Positions 35,936 to 44,205 are shown, numbered from the stretch's first letter. The stretch is DNA of 64,000 nucleotides from Demequina litoralis (GCF_030418455.1 NZ_JAUHPW010000006.1:169344-233343); one strand, 5' to 3'. The notes: generated from the letters alone by a model not told the origin. A program made the numbers and translations.

Positions 35936-37548
35936 CCGGACCGCGGATCGCGGTGATCGGGGGAGGCGTCGCGGGGCTCGCGACCGCGGGCCTGCTCGCC
36001 CGCGGCGGCGCCGACGTGGTCCTGCTCGAGAGGCACGCGTCGCTCGGCGGACGCATGGGCCGGGTCGAGGTCGCCGGCCACACGTTCGACTCCGGACCCT
36101 CCTGGTACCTCATGCCCGAGGCCTTCGCGCAGTGGTTCGCGCTCATGGGGCGCGACGTCGGGACCGAGCTCGACCTCGTCGACCTCGACCCGCGCTACCG
36201 GGTCTTCTTCGAGGGCGACGATGCGTGGGGCGCCGCGGAGACGCTCGACGTGTCCGCGGACCCCGAGGAGAACTGGCGCCGCTTCGACGCGCTCAGCCCC
36301 GGCGAGGGCGACGCGATGCGCGCCTACGCCGAGGAGGCGGGCGTGCTCTACCGCTTCGCGCTCGAGCGGTTCCTCTACACGACCTTCGCGCGCCCCCGGA
36401 AGGCGGTCAACGGGGACGTGGTCCGCCGCCTGCCGCTGCTCGCGAGCCTGCTGAGCCGCTCGCTCGGGGCGCGCATCGGCGCCCGGGTGAAGGACCCGCG
36501 CCTCCGCCAGGTGCTCGGCTTCCACGCGGTGTTCCTCGGCTCCTCGCCCGCGCGCACGCCCGGCCTGTTCTCGCTCATGAGCCACCTCGATCTCACCGAC
36601 GGCGTGCGCTACCCGCGCGGCGGCATGTACGCGCTCACCGAGGCGATCGCGCGGGTCGCGCGCGAGGAGGGCGCCGAGCTGCGCACCTCCGCCCCTGCCT
36701 CCAGGATCCTCGTCGACGACCGCGGCTTCGCCACCGGCGTCGAGCTCGAGTCCGGCGAGGTGGTGCGGGCCGATGCGGTGGTCGGGGCCGCCGACCTCCA
36801 CCACGTCGAGACGGTGCTCGTGCCCGAGGACCGGCGCACCCACCCCGAGCGGTCGTGGCGGCGCCGCAAGCCCGGCGTGAGCGCCCTGCTCGTCATGGCG
36901 GAGGTCGACGGCGACGTCCCCGAGCTGGCCCACCACAACCTCTTCTTCACGCGTGACTGGGACGAGAACTTCGACGCGATCCTCGCGCGCGAGCTGCCCC
37001 CGGTGCCGGCCTCCGTCTACGTGTCCCGCGTGGGGGCGACGGACCCGGCGGTGTCGCCGGCCGGCAAGGACTCGCTGTTCATGCTCGTGCCGTTCCCCGC
37101 GGATCCCGACCTCGGGTCGACGCCGGAGTCCCGGGCCGACCTCATGGCGCTCGGCCGCCGCTACCTGGCGCAGGTGGGGGCGTGGGCGGGCGTGCCCGAC
37201 CTGCCCGAGCGGTCCACCGTCCTGCGCGTCACCACGCCGGCCGACTTCGCCGACGGGCTCGGCGCCTGGCAGGGCGGCGCGCTCGGCCTCGAGCACACGC
37301 TCACCCAGTCGGCGGTGTTCCGGCCCGCGAACGTGTCCGCGAAGATCCCCAACCTGCTCTACGCGGGCGCCTCCACCGTGCCGGGCATCGGCGTGCCGCT
37401 GTGCCTCATCTCCGCGGAGCTCGTGGCCAAGCGGCTGCTCGGCGCCGTCGACGCGGGCCCCCTGCCCACCCCGGCGCCCCGCGGCTTCCTCGGGCGCTCG
37501 CGCGCCGGCGGCGTGCTCGGCAACCTCGCGCGCAGGGCCGGCGCGTGA
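35932..37548 (+). CDS. crtI: Phytoene desaturase
   Basis: FAD-dependent desaturase forming lycopene from phytoene. The 538-residue protein shows the N-terminal dinucleotide motif IAVIGGGVAGLATAGLLARGG, FDSGPSWYLMPEAF, and the C-terminal carotenoid-desaturase signature NLLYAGASTVPGIGVPLCLISAELVAKRLL. AGGAGG lies 5 nt before ATG 35932. Overlaps both neighbours by 4 nt. Confidence 0.94.
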   Translation: MTGPRIAVIGGGVAGLATAGLLARGGADVVLLERHASLGGRMGRVEVAGHTFDSGPSWYLMPEAFAQWFALMGRDVGTELDLVDLDPRYRVFFEGDDAWGAAETLDVSADPEENWRRFDALSPGEGDAMRAYAEEAGVLYRFALERFLYTTFARPRKAVNGDVVRRLPLLASLLSRSLGARIGARVKDPRLRQVLGFHAVFLGSSPARTPGLFSLMSHLDLTDGVRYPRGGMYALTEAIARVAREEGAELRTSAPASRILVDDRGFATGVELESGEVVRADAVVGAADLHHVETVLVPEDRRTHPERSWRRRKPGVSALLVMAEVDGDVPELAHHNLFFTRDWDENFDAILARELPPVPASVYVSRVGATDPAVSPAGKDSLFMLVPFPADPDLGSTPESRADLMALGRRYLAQVGAWAGVPDLPERSTVLRVTTPADFADGLGAWQGGALGLEHTLTQSAVFRPANVSAKIPNLLYAGASTVPGIGVPLCLISAELVAKRLLGAVDAGPLPTPAPRGFLGRSRAGGVLGNLARRAGA

Positions 37549-37877
37549 CGGGCTTCGCGTACCTCGCGGCGCTGCTCGTGTCGATCACGGGTCTCGCCGT
37601 GATCGATGCGCGCTACCGGATCGCGGTGTTCGACCGCCCCCGCCCGGCGCTGCTGACGATCGCGATCGCGGTCGCGGCCTTCCTCGCGTGGGATGCCGCC
37701 GGGGTGGGGCTCGGGATCTTCTTCATCGGGGACGCGCCGTACCTCACCGGTGTCCTGCTCGCCCCCGACGTGCCGCTCGAGGAGCTCTTCTTCCTCGTCC
37801 TGCTCACGTATCAGACGCTGCTGCTGTGGCGCTGGCTCGACCGCCGCCACCGCGCCCGGCGGGAGGCGGCCGCGTGA
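37545..37877 (+). CDS. crtYe: Lycopene cyclase subunit (CrtYc/CrtYe type)
   Basis: A 110-residue membrane subunit of the heterodimeric lycopene cyclase, with three helices and the motif DVPLEELFFLVLLTYQT (the PxEE element of the family). With CrtEb downstream the cyclase probably closes rings on a C50 chain (epsilon type in decaprenoxanthin, gamma or beta in relatives); sequence alone does not fix ring type. GTG 37545, coupled to both neighbours. Confidence 0.88.
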   Translation: MTGFAYLAALLVSITGLAVIDARYRIAVFDRPRPALLTIAIAVAAFLAWDAAGVGLGIFFIGDAPYLTGVLLAPDVPLEELFFLVLLTYQTLLLWRWLDRRHRARREAAA

Positions 37878-38191
37878 CGTACGTGCTCCTCTCGGTCGCG
37901 GTCCTCGCGCTGATCGCCGCGGTGACGGTCCCCACCCTCCGGCGGCTCCCGCATCGTCCCCTGCTGCTCACCGGGCTCGCCCTGGTCGTGCTCACCGCGG
38001 TCTTCGACAACCTCATCGTGGGGTCCGGCATCGTCGCCTACGACGAGGAGCTCATCTCCGGCATCCGCGTGGGCTCCGCGCCGATCGAGGACTTCTCGTA
38101 CACGCTGGGAGCCGTGATGCTCGTGCCGGCGCTGTGGACGTGGCTCGCCGGTCCGTCGACCCCCACCGGGCGGGGCTCCCGCCATGCTTGA
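37874..38191 (+). CDS. crtYf: Lycopene cyclase second subunit (CrtYd/CrtYf type)
   Basis: A 105-residue partner of the preceding subunit: helices LLSVAVLALIAAVTV and LLLTGLALVVLTAVFDNLIVG, then the conserved SAPIEDFSYTLGAVMLVPALW (the PxED element). GTG start in the upstream stop; its 3' end overlaps crtEb by 8 nt. Both subunits are needed for activity in characterised systems. Confidence 0.88.
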   Translation: MTYVLLSVAVLALIAAVTVPTLRRLPHRPLLLTGLALVVLTAVFDNLIVGSGIVAYDEELISGIRVGSAPIEDFSYTLGAVMLVPALWTWLAGPSTPTGRGSRHA

Positions 38192-39107
38192 GTCGCACGA
38201 TCCGGCCCCGACGGGACGGCCGCCGGCGCCCGGGCTGCTCGTCTCGCTGGTCCGCGCCTCGCGGCCCGTGTCCTGGATCAACACCGCGTTCCCGTTCGCG
38301 GCGGCGTACCTGCTGGTCACCCGCGAGGTCGACGCGGTGCTCGTCGTGGGCACGCTGTTCTTCCTCGTCCCGTACAACCTGCTGATGTACGGCATCAACG
38401 ACGTCTTCGACTACGAGTCCGACCTCGCGAACCCGCGCAAGGGCGGCATCGAGGGCGACGTGGTGCGCGACCGCGCGCACGCGCGACGGGTGCACCGGGC
38501 GATCCTGTGGGCGTGCGCGATCACGGTGCTGCCCCCGTTCGCATGGCTGCTCGCGCAGGGCTCGCTCGCGGCGGGGATCACCCTGGTGCTCGTGCTGTTC
38601 GGGGTGGTGGCGTACTCGGCGCCGGGGCTGCGCTTCAAGGAGCGGCCCTTCCTCGACTCGCTCACGTCGGCGCTGCACTTCTGCGGCCCGCTGCTCTACG
38701 CGCTCGTGGTCGCGGACGTGCCGCTGCTCGACGACGGCGCCTGGCCCGTGTGGGTCGCGTTCATCCTGTGGGGGATGGCCAGCCACGCCTTCGGCGCGGT
38801 CCAGGACGTGCGCGCGGACCGCGAGGGCGGGATCGCATCGGTCGCCACCGTGATCGGCGCGCGTGCGACCGTGTGGTGCGCGATCGCGCTGTACGCCGCA
38901 TCGTCCCTGGTGCTGCTCGCGTTGCCATGGCCGGCGACGCTCTCGGCCGTGCTGCCGCTCGCCTACGTCGCCTCCGTGGCGCGCTTCACGCGCGTCACGG
39001 ACGAGACGTGCGAGGACGCCAACCGCGGCTGGCGCACGTTCCTGTGGCTCAACCAGCCGGTGGGCTTCGCGGTGACGATGCTCGTCATAGCCACCTGGAA
39101 GGGCTGA
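38184..39107 (+). CDS. crtEb: Lycopene elongase/hydratase (UbiA prenyltransferase)
   Basis: A 307-residue UbiA-family membrane enzyme that adds C5 units to lycopene, giving C45/C50 precursors. Asp motif NDVFDYESDLANPRKGG and a second motif AVQDVRADREGGIAS; about eight helices. As last gene of the carotenoid operon it predicts a C50 pigment (decaprenoxanthin, sarcinaxanthin or C.p.450-like). A hairpin repeat follows directly. Confidence 0.92.
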   Translation: MLESHDPAPTGRPPAPGLLVSLVRASRPVSWINTAFPFAAAYLLVTREVDAVLVVGTLFFLVPYNLLMYGINDVFDYESDLANPRKGGIEGDVVRDRAHARRVHRAILWACAITVLPPFAWLLAQGSLAAGITLVLVLFGVVAYSAPGLRFKERPFLDSLTSALHFCGPLLYALVVADVPLLDDGAWPVWVAFILWGMASHAFGAVQDVRADREGGIASVATVIGARATVWCAIALYAASSLVLLALPWPATLSAVLPLAYVASVARFTRVTDETCEDANRGWRTFLWLNQPVGFAVTMLVIATWKG

Positions 39108-39219
39108 TTCCCAATGACAAGAGTGACGGGTGTGAATGCGTGGCACCGGTCGCGGGCGCCCCGTCCCCCGCGGCGCCATCGCCCGTGAGTCCCAACTGTC
39201 ACCTTTGTCATTGGGAGTC
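39106..39219. repeat. 3'-end hairpin repeat, GACTCCCAATGAC family, copy 3 (two arms)
   Basis: Left arm 39106-39137 starts at the crtEb stop codon; right arm 39192-39219 overlaps the 3' end of the convergent marR gene. The right arm read in reverse is GACTCCCAATGAC, AAAG, GTGAC, AGTT. About 55 nt of unrelated G+C-rich loop separates the arms. Confidence 0.78.
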
Positions 39220-39658
39220 AGTGGGCGCGGAGGCCCGACTCGAGGCGGTCCAGGAGGTCGACGACCGCCCCCGCCTCGGCGAGGTCGTCCCCCAGCGCGG
39301 CCCGCACGCGACCCGACCAGTAGGCGTGCAGGCGTCCCACGCCCTCGTCCGCGAGCGAGGTCGCCTCGAGCCGCTGCTGGCGCTGGTCCGCCGGATCCGG
39401 CGAGCGTCGCACCAGGCCCTTCTCCTCGAGGCTGCGCACCGCGGCCGACAGGTTGGGACGGCGCAGACCGGTCGCATCGGCGGCCGCGCTGGGCGACGTG
39501 CCGGGGTTCCTGTGCACCCAGCGGAGGACGGCGGTCTCGGTGCCGGTGAGCGGGACCACGTCGAGACCGGCCGCATGCGGGTCGAGATCGCGGGCGATGC
39601 GCAGGATCGTCTCGGCGAGCTCGGCGAGCAGCCGGTCGGTGGGGTCGTCCTCAACCAT
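39218..39658 (-). CDS. MarR-family transcriptional regulator
   Basis: A 146-residue winged-helix repressor: VPLTGTETAVLRWVHRNPGTSPSAAADATGLRRPNLSAAVRSLEEKGLVRRSPDPADQRQQRLEAT covers the recognition helix and wing (residues 35-105). It is divergent from the exporter gene with a palindrome between, and so probably represses that gene. In corynebacteria a MarR protein (CrtR) senses geranylgeranyl diphosphate and controls carotenoid genes, so a role for the cluster next door is possible. Leaderless by its TAGCCT box. Confidence 0.9.
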   Translation of the reverse strand: MVEDDPTDRLLAELAETILRIARDLDPHAAGLDVVPLTGTETAVLRWVHRNPGTSPSAAADATGLRRPNLSAAVRSLEEKGLVRRSPDPADQRQQRLEATSLADEGVGRLHAYWSGRVRAALGDDLAEAGAVVDLLDRLESGLRAH

Positions 39659-39665
39659 GACCGAG

Positions 39666-39671
39666 AGGCTA
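39666..39671 (-). promoter_or_regulatory. -10 box of the marR gene (leaderless)
   Basis: TAGCCT on the minus strand, 7 nt before the ATG at 39658. Confidence 0.45.
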
Positions 39672-39689
39672 CCGCTCCGCCCGGATTTT

Positions 39690-39707
39690 AGTTATACTTT
39701 CATAACT
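39690..39707. promoter_or_regulatory. Palindromic MarR-type operator
   Basis: AGTTATACTTTCATAACT: perfect 6-bp arms with a 6-nt spacer, A+T-rich in G+C-rich surroundings, between the divergent marR and exporter genes. It probably overlaps the exporter promoter and the upstream part of the marR promoter. Confidence 0.7.
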
Positions 39708-39728
39708 CAACCCTGGGAGGACCCTTCG

Positions 39729-40991
39729 ATGACCGCTGCCCCGAGCACGCCCCGCACCGCCGCCACCCCGACCCAGGCGACCGCGGGAGCCGCCATCACG
39801 GCCGCCCTGCTCGCCGTGCTGGGCCTCCTCTCGGCGATCGCGCCGTTCGCGACCGACCTCTACCTCCCCGCGTTCCCCCAGATGGCGGCGGACCTCGGCA
39901 CCGGCGCCACGACCATCCAGCTCACCCTCACCGCGTTCCTGCTCGGCGTCACCGCGGGCCAGCTCGTGTTCGGCCCGCTGTCGGACCGCTTCGGGCGGGT
40001 GCCGCCGCTCATCGCCGGCGCCGTGCTCATGGTGGTCGCCGGCGTCGCGACGGTGCTCGCACCCTCGGTGGGCGTGCTCGTCGCCGCGCGGCTCCTCCAG
40101 GGCCTCGGCGGCGCCGCGGGCATGGTGATCGGCCGCGCGATCATCTCCGACCTCGCGACCGGGAAGGCCGCCGCGCGCGCCTTCAGCTTCATGATGATCG
40201 TCGGCGGCGTCGCGCCCGTGGTCGCCCCCGTCGTGGGCGGCGTCCTCGTCGAGCCGATCGGCTGGCGCGGCATCCTCGGCGTGGTCCTCGGGCTGTCGGT
40301 CCTCATGCTCGTTGCGGTCCTCGCCGTGGTGCGCGAGTCCTACCCGGCCGAGCGCCGCCTCGCCGACCGCGCCGAGCGCATCGCGACCGGCTCGCCGCTG
40401 CGCGCGCTGCGATCGCGCGCCTTCCTCGGCTACGCCGCGACCTTCTCGTTCGCGTTCGCCGTGATGATGGCCTACATCTCCGCGTCGCCGTTCCTCTACC
40501 AGGACATGATGGGGCTCGACGCGACCGGCTACGGCATCGCCTTCGGCGTGAACGCCCTCGGGCTCATGGTCGTGAGCGCGGTCTCGGCGAAGGCCGCGCA
40601 GTCGCGCGACGTGCGCCTGCTGCTGAGCCTCGGCATCCTGCTCGTGCTCGCCTCGACGCTGGCCCTCGGGCTCATGGTGGCGCTGGGGCTTCCCGTCGGC
40701 TGGCTGGCGCTCCCGCTGTTCACCGGGGTCGCGAGCCTGGGTCTTGTGCTCGGCAACGCGACCGCGCTGGCGCTGGACGCGGTTCCCGCGGCGGCCGGGG
40801 CCGCCTCGGCCGTGCTGGGCGCCCTCCAGTTCGGGCTCGCGGCGCTCGTGGCACCGCTGGTCAGCCTCGGCGGCGCGACCGTCGTCCCGCTCGCCGCGGT
40901 GATGATGACGTGCGCCGTGATCGCGACGCTCGCCCTCATCTGGGCCCTCGGGTGGCGCACGGTGGGCGCGCGCATCCGGCAGACGGTATAG
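39729..40991 (+). CDS. Bcr/CflA-type MFS multidrug exporter
   Basis: A 420-residue, twelve-helix H+ antiporter. The 12-TMS DHA1 signatures are present: SAIAPFATDLYLPAFPQMAADLGTG in helix 1, GQLVFGPLSDRFGRVPPLIAG (motif A) after helix 2, and ARLLQGLGGAAGMVIGRAIISDL (motif B/C region). ATG 39729 follows GGGAGGACCC. Likely induced when its substrate releases the MarR repressor; the drug cannot be named from sequence. Confidence 0.9.
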   Translation: MTAAPSTPRTAATPTQATAGAAITAALLAVLGLLSAIAPFATDLYLPAFPQMAADLGTGATTIQLTLTAFLLGVTAGQLVFGPLSDRFGRVPPLIAGAVLMVVAGVATVLAPSVGVLVAARLLQGLGGAAGMVIGRAIISDLATGKAAARAFSFMMIVGGVAPVVAPVVGGVLVEPIGWRGILGVVLGLSVLMLVAVLAVVRESYPAERRLADRAERIATGSPLRALRSRAFLGYAATFSFAFAVMMAYISASPFLYQDMMGLDATGYGIAFGVNALGLMVVSAVSAKAAQSRDVRLLLSLGILLVLASTLALGLMVALGLPVGWLALPLFTGVASLGLVLGNATALALDAVPAAAGAASAVLGALQFGLAALVAPLVSLGGATVVPLAAVMMTCAVIATLALIWALGWRTVGARIRQTV

Positions 40992-41000
40992 GTGCTCGAT

Positions 41001-41059
41001 GCTCCCGCTATCTATGCACGAACGAGCGCCCCGCCCCCTCGTGCATATATAGCGGGAGC
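41001..41059. terminator. Long A+T-containing palindrome between convergent genes
   Basis: Arms 41001-41021 and 41039-41059 match in 20 of 21 positions, with a 17-nt G+C-rich loop. The outer parts are GCTCCCGCTAT and the inner part TATGCACGA. Bidirectional terminator between the exporter and trpG is the simplest reading; a decayed mobile-element end or protein-binding palindrome is possible. Confidence 0.6.
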
Positions 41060-41125
41060 GTCGCGACACGAACCCTCCGCCCCTCCGCGCGTGGATCCCG
41101 CGGATGACGGCGCCGCCGTACCCGG

Positions 41126-41752
41126 CTACCTCCGCACGAGCGGGCTGAGCCCCTCCGCGCGCGCCTCAGGGTCGGGCATCCCGCAGACCTCGAGCCAGTT
41201 GGCGAGCAGCCGGTGGCCGCCCTCCGTGAGCACCGACTCGGGGTGGAACTGCACGCCGTGCAGCGGCAGCTCGCGGTGGCGCAGACCCATGATGATGCCG
41301 TTGGCGGTCGAGGCGGTGACCTCGAGCTCGTCGGGCACGGTCGGGTTCTCGACCGCGAGCGAGTGGTAGCGCGTCGCGGTGAAGGGCGACGGCAGCCCGC
41401 CCAGCACCGAGTCGCCGGTGTGGGTGACATCCGAGGTCTTGCCGTGCATGAGCTCGGGCGCGTGCGAGACGACGCCGCCGTAGACCTCGGCGAGCGCCTG
41501 GTGGCCGAGGCAGATGCCGAGCATGGGGATGCCGGTCTCGGCGCAGCGGCGGATGACGTCCATCGACGAGCCGGCCTCCGCGGGCGTGCCGGGCCCGGGC
41601 GAGATCAGCACGCCGTCGTACTCGGTGACGTCGCCCGCCTGCGCCACCGCATCGTTCCTCACGACGACGGTCTCGGCACCCATCTGCCGCAGGTAGCCGA
41701 CGATCGTGTAGACGAAGGAGTCGTAGTTGTCGACGACGAGGATGCGGGTCAT
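41126..41752 (-). CDS. trpG: Glutamine amidotransferase (TrpG/PabA type)
   Basis: A 208-residue class I amidotransferase providing ammonia for anthranilate or p-aminobenzoate synthesis: ILVVDNYDSFVYTI at the N-terminus, nucleophile Cys in LGICLGHQ, and the His-Glu pair in GVQFHPESVLT. The catalytic triad is intact. It sits between pknB and crgA as in many actinobacteria, away from trp genes, which is why a PabA role is often suggested. ATGA overlap with the upstream small gene. Confidence 0.93.
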   Translation of the reverse strand: MTRILVVDNYDSFVYTIVGYLRQMGAETVVVRNDAVAQAGDVTEYDGVLISPGPGTPAEAGSSMDVIRRCAETGIPMLGICLGHQALAEVYGGVVSHAPELMHGKTSDVTHTGDSVLGGLPSPFTATRYHSLAVENPTVPDELEVTASTANGIIMGLRHRELPLHGVQFHPESVLTEGGHRLLANWLEVCGMPDPEARAEGLSPLVRR

Positions 41753-41916
41753 GGCACGGCCTCCACGTTCTGGTCCTGGATGTCGAAGGTGACGGAGAAC
41801 CACGGGTACACCCATTGGAAGAGCACCGCGACGATCGCGGCGACGAGGACGAGGAGCAGCACCACCCTGAGCCAGGCGGGGCCGGGCAGCAGGCGCCACA
41901 CGAACGGGAAGATCAT
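41749..41916 (-). CDS. Small single-helix membrane protein between srtE and trpG
   Basis: 55 residues: MIFPFVWRLLPGP, a membrane helix (AWLRVVLLLVLVAAIVAVLFQWVYPW) and a short acidic tail (DIQDQNVEAVP). Start and stop overlap both neighbours by 4 nt, so it is a real coupled gene. A protein of this size and shape is regularly found here in actinobacteria; function unknown. Confidence 0.85.
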   Translation of the reverse strand: MIFPFVWRLLPGPAWLRVVLLLVLVAAIVAVLFQWVYPWFSVTFDIQDQNVEAVP

Positions 41917-42716
41917 GGCTGAGGGATCTCCTCGAGGATCTCGGGGGGCACGCCGATGCCGGTCGGGGCCCAGTACTCGAGCTCGCCGTGCACGATGTAG
42001 CGCTCGGCCGCCGAGTACATCGGGTGGCAGGTCGTCAGGGTGATGTAGTAGCCGTCCGGCGCCGCGTCGAGCTCGCCCGGCTTGGGCGCGATGACCTCGA
42101 CCTGGTTCGGGTAGACGATGAGGTCGTCGGTGACCCGGTACACGTACCAGGCCTCCTCCGTCTGCACCACGAGCGCGTCGCCCCGCTGGAGCTCGGCGAT
42201 GCGGTTGAACGGCTTCGCGTACGTGGTGCGGTGCGCCGAGATCGCGAAGTTGCCGTACGCACCCGGCATGCCCGTCCCCGGGTAGTGGCCGATGCCGAGC
42301 ACGTCGAGCACCTCCGCGCGCGTCACGCCCTCGGAGACCGGCTTGACGTAGTCGGTGCCCCACCGGGGGACGTAGAACGTGGCGAACGTGCTCGCGAAGG
42401 CCGGCTCCTCCATCACGGGTGCCGTCTCGGGAGGCATGCGGGCGCCGGCAGGGATGACCTCCGGGCCGTCGTCCTCCTCCTGGTCCGCGGCGACGATGGG
42501 CTCGGTGTACGCCCAGTCGAGCGTCTCGAGCACGTGGTCCTGCTCCTTGCCGGCGATCACGTCGGTGTAGAAGAGCTGCCACACCACGTAGAGGCCGATG
42601 ACGGCGCCCGCGATGATGAGGAGCTCGCCGACGAGCGCGACGAGGCGCGTGCCGATGCCCGCGCGGCCGGGCCTCGGCGCATCGGGCTCGGTGGGGACCT
42701 GGACGGATGCCGTCAT
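41913..42716 (-). CDS. srtE: Class E sortase
   Basis: Membrane cysteine transpeptidase of 267 residues that attaches LAXTG-type proteins to the cell wall. Cytoplasmic N-terminus, membrane helix LLIIAGAVIGLYVVWQLFYTD (residues 33-53), then the sortase domain with His in FAISAHRTTYAKPF, catalytic Cys230 in TLTTCHPMYS, and Arg in SAAERYIVHGEL. First gene of the srtE-small membrane protein-trpG operon. A TAGGCT box lies 9 nt before the ATG. Confidence 0.94.
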   Translation of the reverse strand: MTASVQVPTEPDAPRPGRAGIGTRLVALVGELLIIAGAVIGLYVVWQLFYTDVIAGKEQDHVLETLDWAYTEPIVAADQEEDDGPEVIPAGARMPPETAPVMEEPAFASTFATFYVPRWGTDYVKPVSEGVTRAEVLDVLGIGHYPGTGMPGAYGNFAISAHRTTYAKPFNRIAELQRGDALVVQTEEAWYVYRVTDDLIVYPNQVEVIAPKPGELDAAPDGYYITLTTCHPMYSAAERYIVHGELEYWAPTGIGVPPEILEEIPQP

Positions 42717-42834
42717 GATGCGCCCAGCCTACGGGAGCCCCGCACCAGCGGGAATCCCGCTCCGGGACCCTCTCTCGGTACCCTTGGACCCATCCCCGCG
42801 CGCGTATGCGCGCGCAGAACCCACGGAGTTGACA

Positions 42835-43083
42835 GTGGCAGTCTCGAAGAAGCGCGACCAGAACGTCTACAAGGCCCCCCGCAACCTGGGCAAGCCCCAG
42901 AGCGACAACCCCAAGTGGCTCCTGCCCACGGCTCTCACGCTGCTGGTGCTCGGCCCGGCGTGGATCGTCGTCTACTACGTGTCGAAGGCGCAGTACCCGA
43001 TCCCCGGCATCTACGACTGGAACCTCGGATTCGGGTTCGTGTTCATGGCCGCGGGCATGGTGCTGCTCACACGCTGGAAGTGA
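42835..43083 (+). CDS. crgA: Cell division protein CrgA
   Basis: An 82-residue septum-associated membrane protein, in mycobacteria a partner of FtsZ, FtsI and FtsQ. Basic N-terminus (AVSKKRDQNVYKAPRNLGKPQSDNPKW) and two helices (LLPTALTLLVLGPAWIVVYYV, FGFVFMAAGMVLLTRWK). GTG 42835 follows GGAG with 6-nt spacing. Divergent from srtE. Confidence 0.93.
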   Translation: MAVSKKRDQNVYKAPRNLGKPQSDNPKWLLPTALTLLVLGPAWIVVYYVSKAQYPIPGIYDWNLGFGFVFMAAGMVLLTRWK

Positions 43084-43093
43084 ATCACACCCT

Positions 43094-43262
43094 TGTAGTT
43101 ATCCCCATGCCCGTCCACAACGGTGGAGAAACCACACGGGTGTAGTTATCCCCGGCTGTGCACAACGGTGGGGATAACTACACGGATGTCATTCACATCT
43201 GTGGATGACTGTGGGGAAACCGGGGGATGAGCCCGTTCTTGTCCACAGGCCCCGCCTGTGGA
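43094..43262. repeat. Cluster of DnaA-box-like motifs and 13-bp repeats
   Basis: TGTAGTTATCCCC occurs at 43094-43106 and 43141-43153, and inverted at 43170-43182, the last two forming a 42-bp palindrome. TTGTCCACA, the high-G+C actinobacterial DnaA box, is exact at 43239-43247; TCCACAGGC (43242) pairs with GCCTGTGGA (43254-43262). CCACAACGGTGG- and TGTGGATGA-like words lie between. The 347-nt spacer contains no gene. Confidence 0.65.
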
Positions 43263-43384
43263 GAGGATTCGGGCCCGCCTTGGGAGGCGCCGCCAGCGCG
43301 GCGAGTTCGGGCGGGCGGTCGTCGCCGGCCGGCGGCCCGCGCCGGCGGCACCGCGGCGCGAGGGACGATGCGCGGGAGACGCGA

Positions 43385-43413
43385 ACGGCCCCGCCGCGAC
43401 GCGACGGGGCCGT
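43385..43413 (-). terminator. Terminator after the rhomboid gene
   Basis: ACGGCCCCG (43385-43393) pairs with CGGGGCCGT (43405-43413), about 18 nt after the minus-strand stop. Confidence 0.6.
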
Positions 43414-43430
43414 GACGGCGTAAGCCGCGG

Positions 43431-44198
43431 CTACGGGGTCCTGCGGTCCACCCAGCGCAGCATCGCGAGCATGGTGAGGGCGCCCACGACCGCGCCTCCG
43501 AGGTGTCCCTGCCAGGAGATCCCCGGGATCACGAAGCCGAGCACGAGCCACAGCCCCGCGGTGGTGACCAGCGCGCGGTAGTCGAGCCTCAGCTTGAGCA
43601 GCACGACGGCGTACGCGGCGATGATGCCGAAGATGGCTCCCGACGCGCCGCCGTGCGCGCCGCCATCCGCGAGGAGCTCGACCGCGGCCGAGCTTCCCAC
43701 CAGCGACGCGCCGTAGAGCAGGCCGAAGCGGAGCCTTCCGAGGATGGGTTCGAGCTGCGACCCGAACTGCCACAGGACCAGCATGTTCATCGCGATGTGC
43801 CAGATGGAGAAGTGGACGAAGCCGGAGCTGATCCAGCGGTACCACTCGTCGCCGATGCCGCCGGTCGCCTCGCCAGCCGCGGGCAGCAGCGCCCAGCGCG
43901 CCCACCACAGCTGCTTGCCGAGCACCATGTACCCGTACACGAAGGCCGCGACGTTGGCGATGACGAGGCTCACCGTCACGTAGGGCGTGCCGTGGGCGGA
44001 GGTGAAGCCGAGCCGGTTGACGGTCGGCCGTACGTTCGCGCGCGCCTCGCGCACGCAGTCGACGCACTGGATCCCCACCGCGGCCGGGCGCTGGCACTCG
44101 GGGCAGGCGGGGCGTCCGCAGCGCTGGCAGCGGACGTAGGACACCCGGTCCGGGTGCCGCGGGCACGTGGGCGCAGCGGCACCCGGATCCTGGGTCAT
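43431..44198 (-). CDS. Rhomboid intramembrane serine protease with zinc-ribbon
   Basis: A 255-residue protease: an N-terminal Cys/His cluster (TCPRHPDRVSYVRCQRCGRPACPECQRPAAVGIQCVDC, residues 11-48) of B-box type, then six to seven helices. The catalytic Ser186 is in HGGASGAIFG and His232 in SWQGHLGG, with the HxxxN-type element WHIAMNMLVLWQFG. Cotranscribed with ppiA (7-nt gap), the standard arrangement near crgA. Substrates unknown. Confidence 0.94.
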   Translation of the reverse strand: MTQDPGAAAPTCPRHPDRVSYVRCQRCGRPACPECQRPAAVGIQCVDCVREARANVRPTVNRLGFTSAHGTPYVTVSLVIANVAAFVYGYMVLGKQLWWARWALLPAAGEATGGIGDEWYRWISSGFVHFSIWHIAMNMLVLWQFGSQLEPILGRLRFGLLYGASLVGSSAAVELLADGGAHGGASGAIFGIIAAYAVVLLKLRLDYRALVTTAGLWLVLGFVIPGISWQGHLGGAVVGALTMLAMLRWVDRRTP

Positions 44199-44205
44199 CC
44201 GCGTC

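Noticed and set aside
39218..39658. MarR protein as proven regulator of the carotenoid operon
   Set aside because: Its palindrome lies at the exporter promoter, and no matching palindrome is seen before idsA, so I assign it to the exporter first.
43094..43262. Reading the DnaA-box-like cluster as the chromosomal origin
   Set aside because: No dnaA, dnaN, recF or gyrB is present, the boxes are mostly degenerate, and the spacer is short. I report it only as a cluster.
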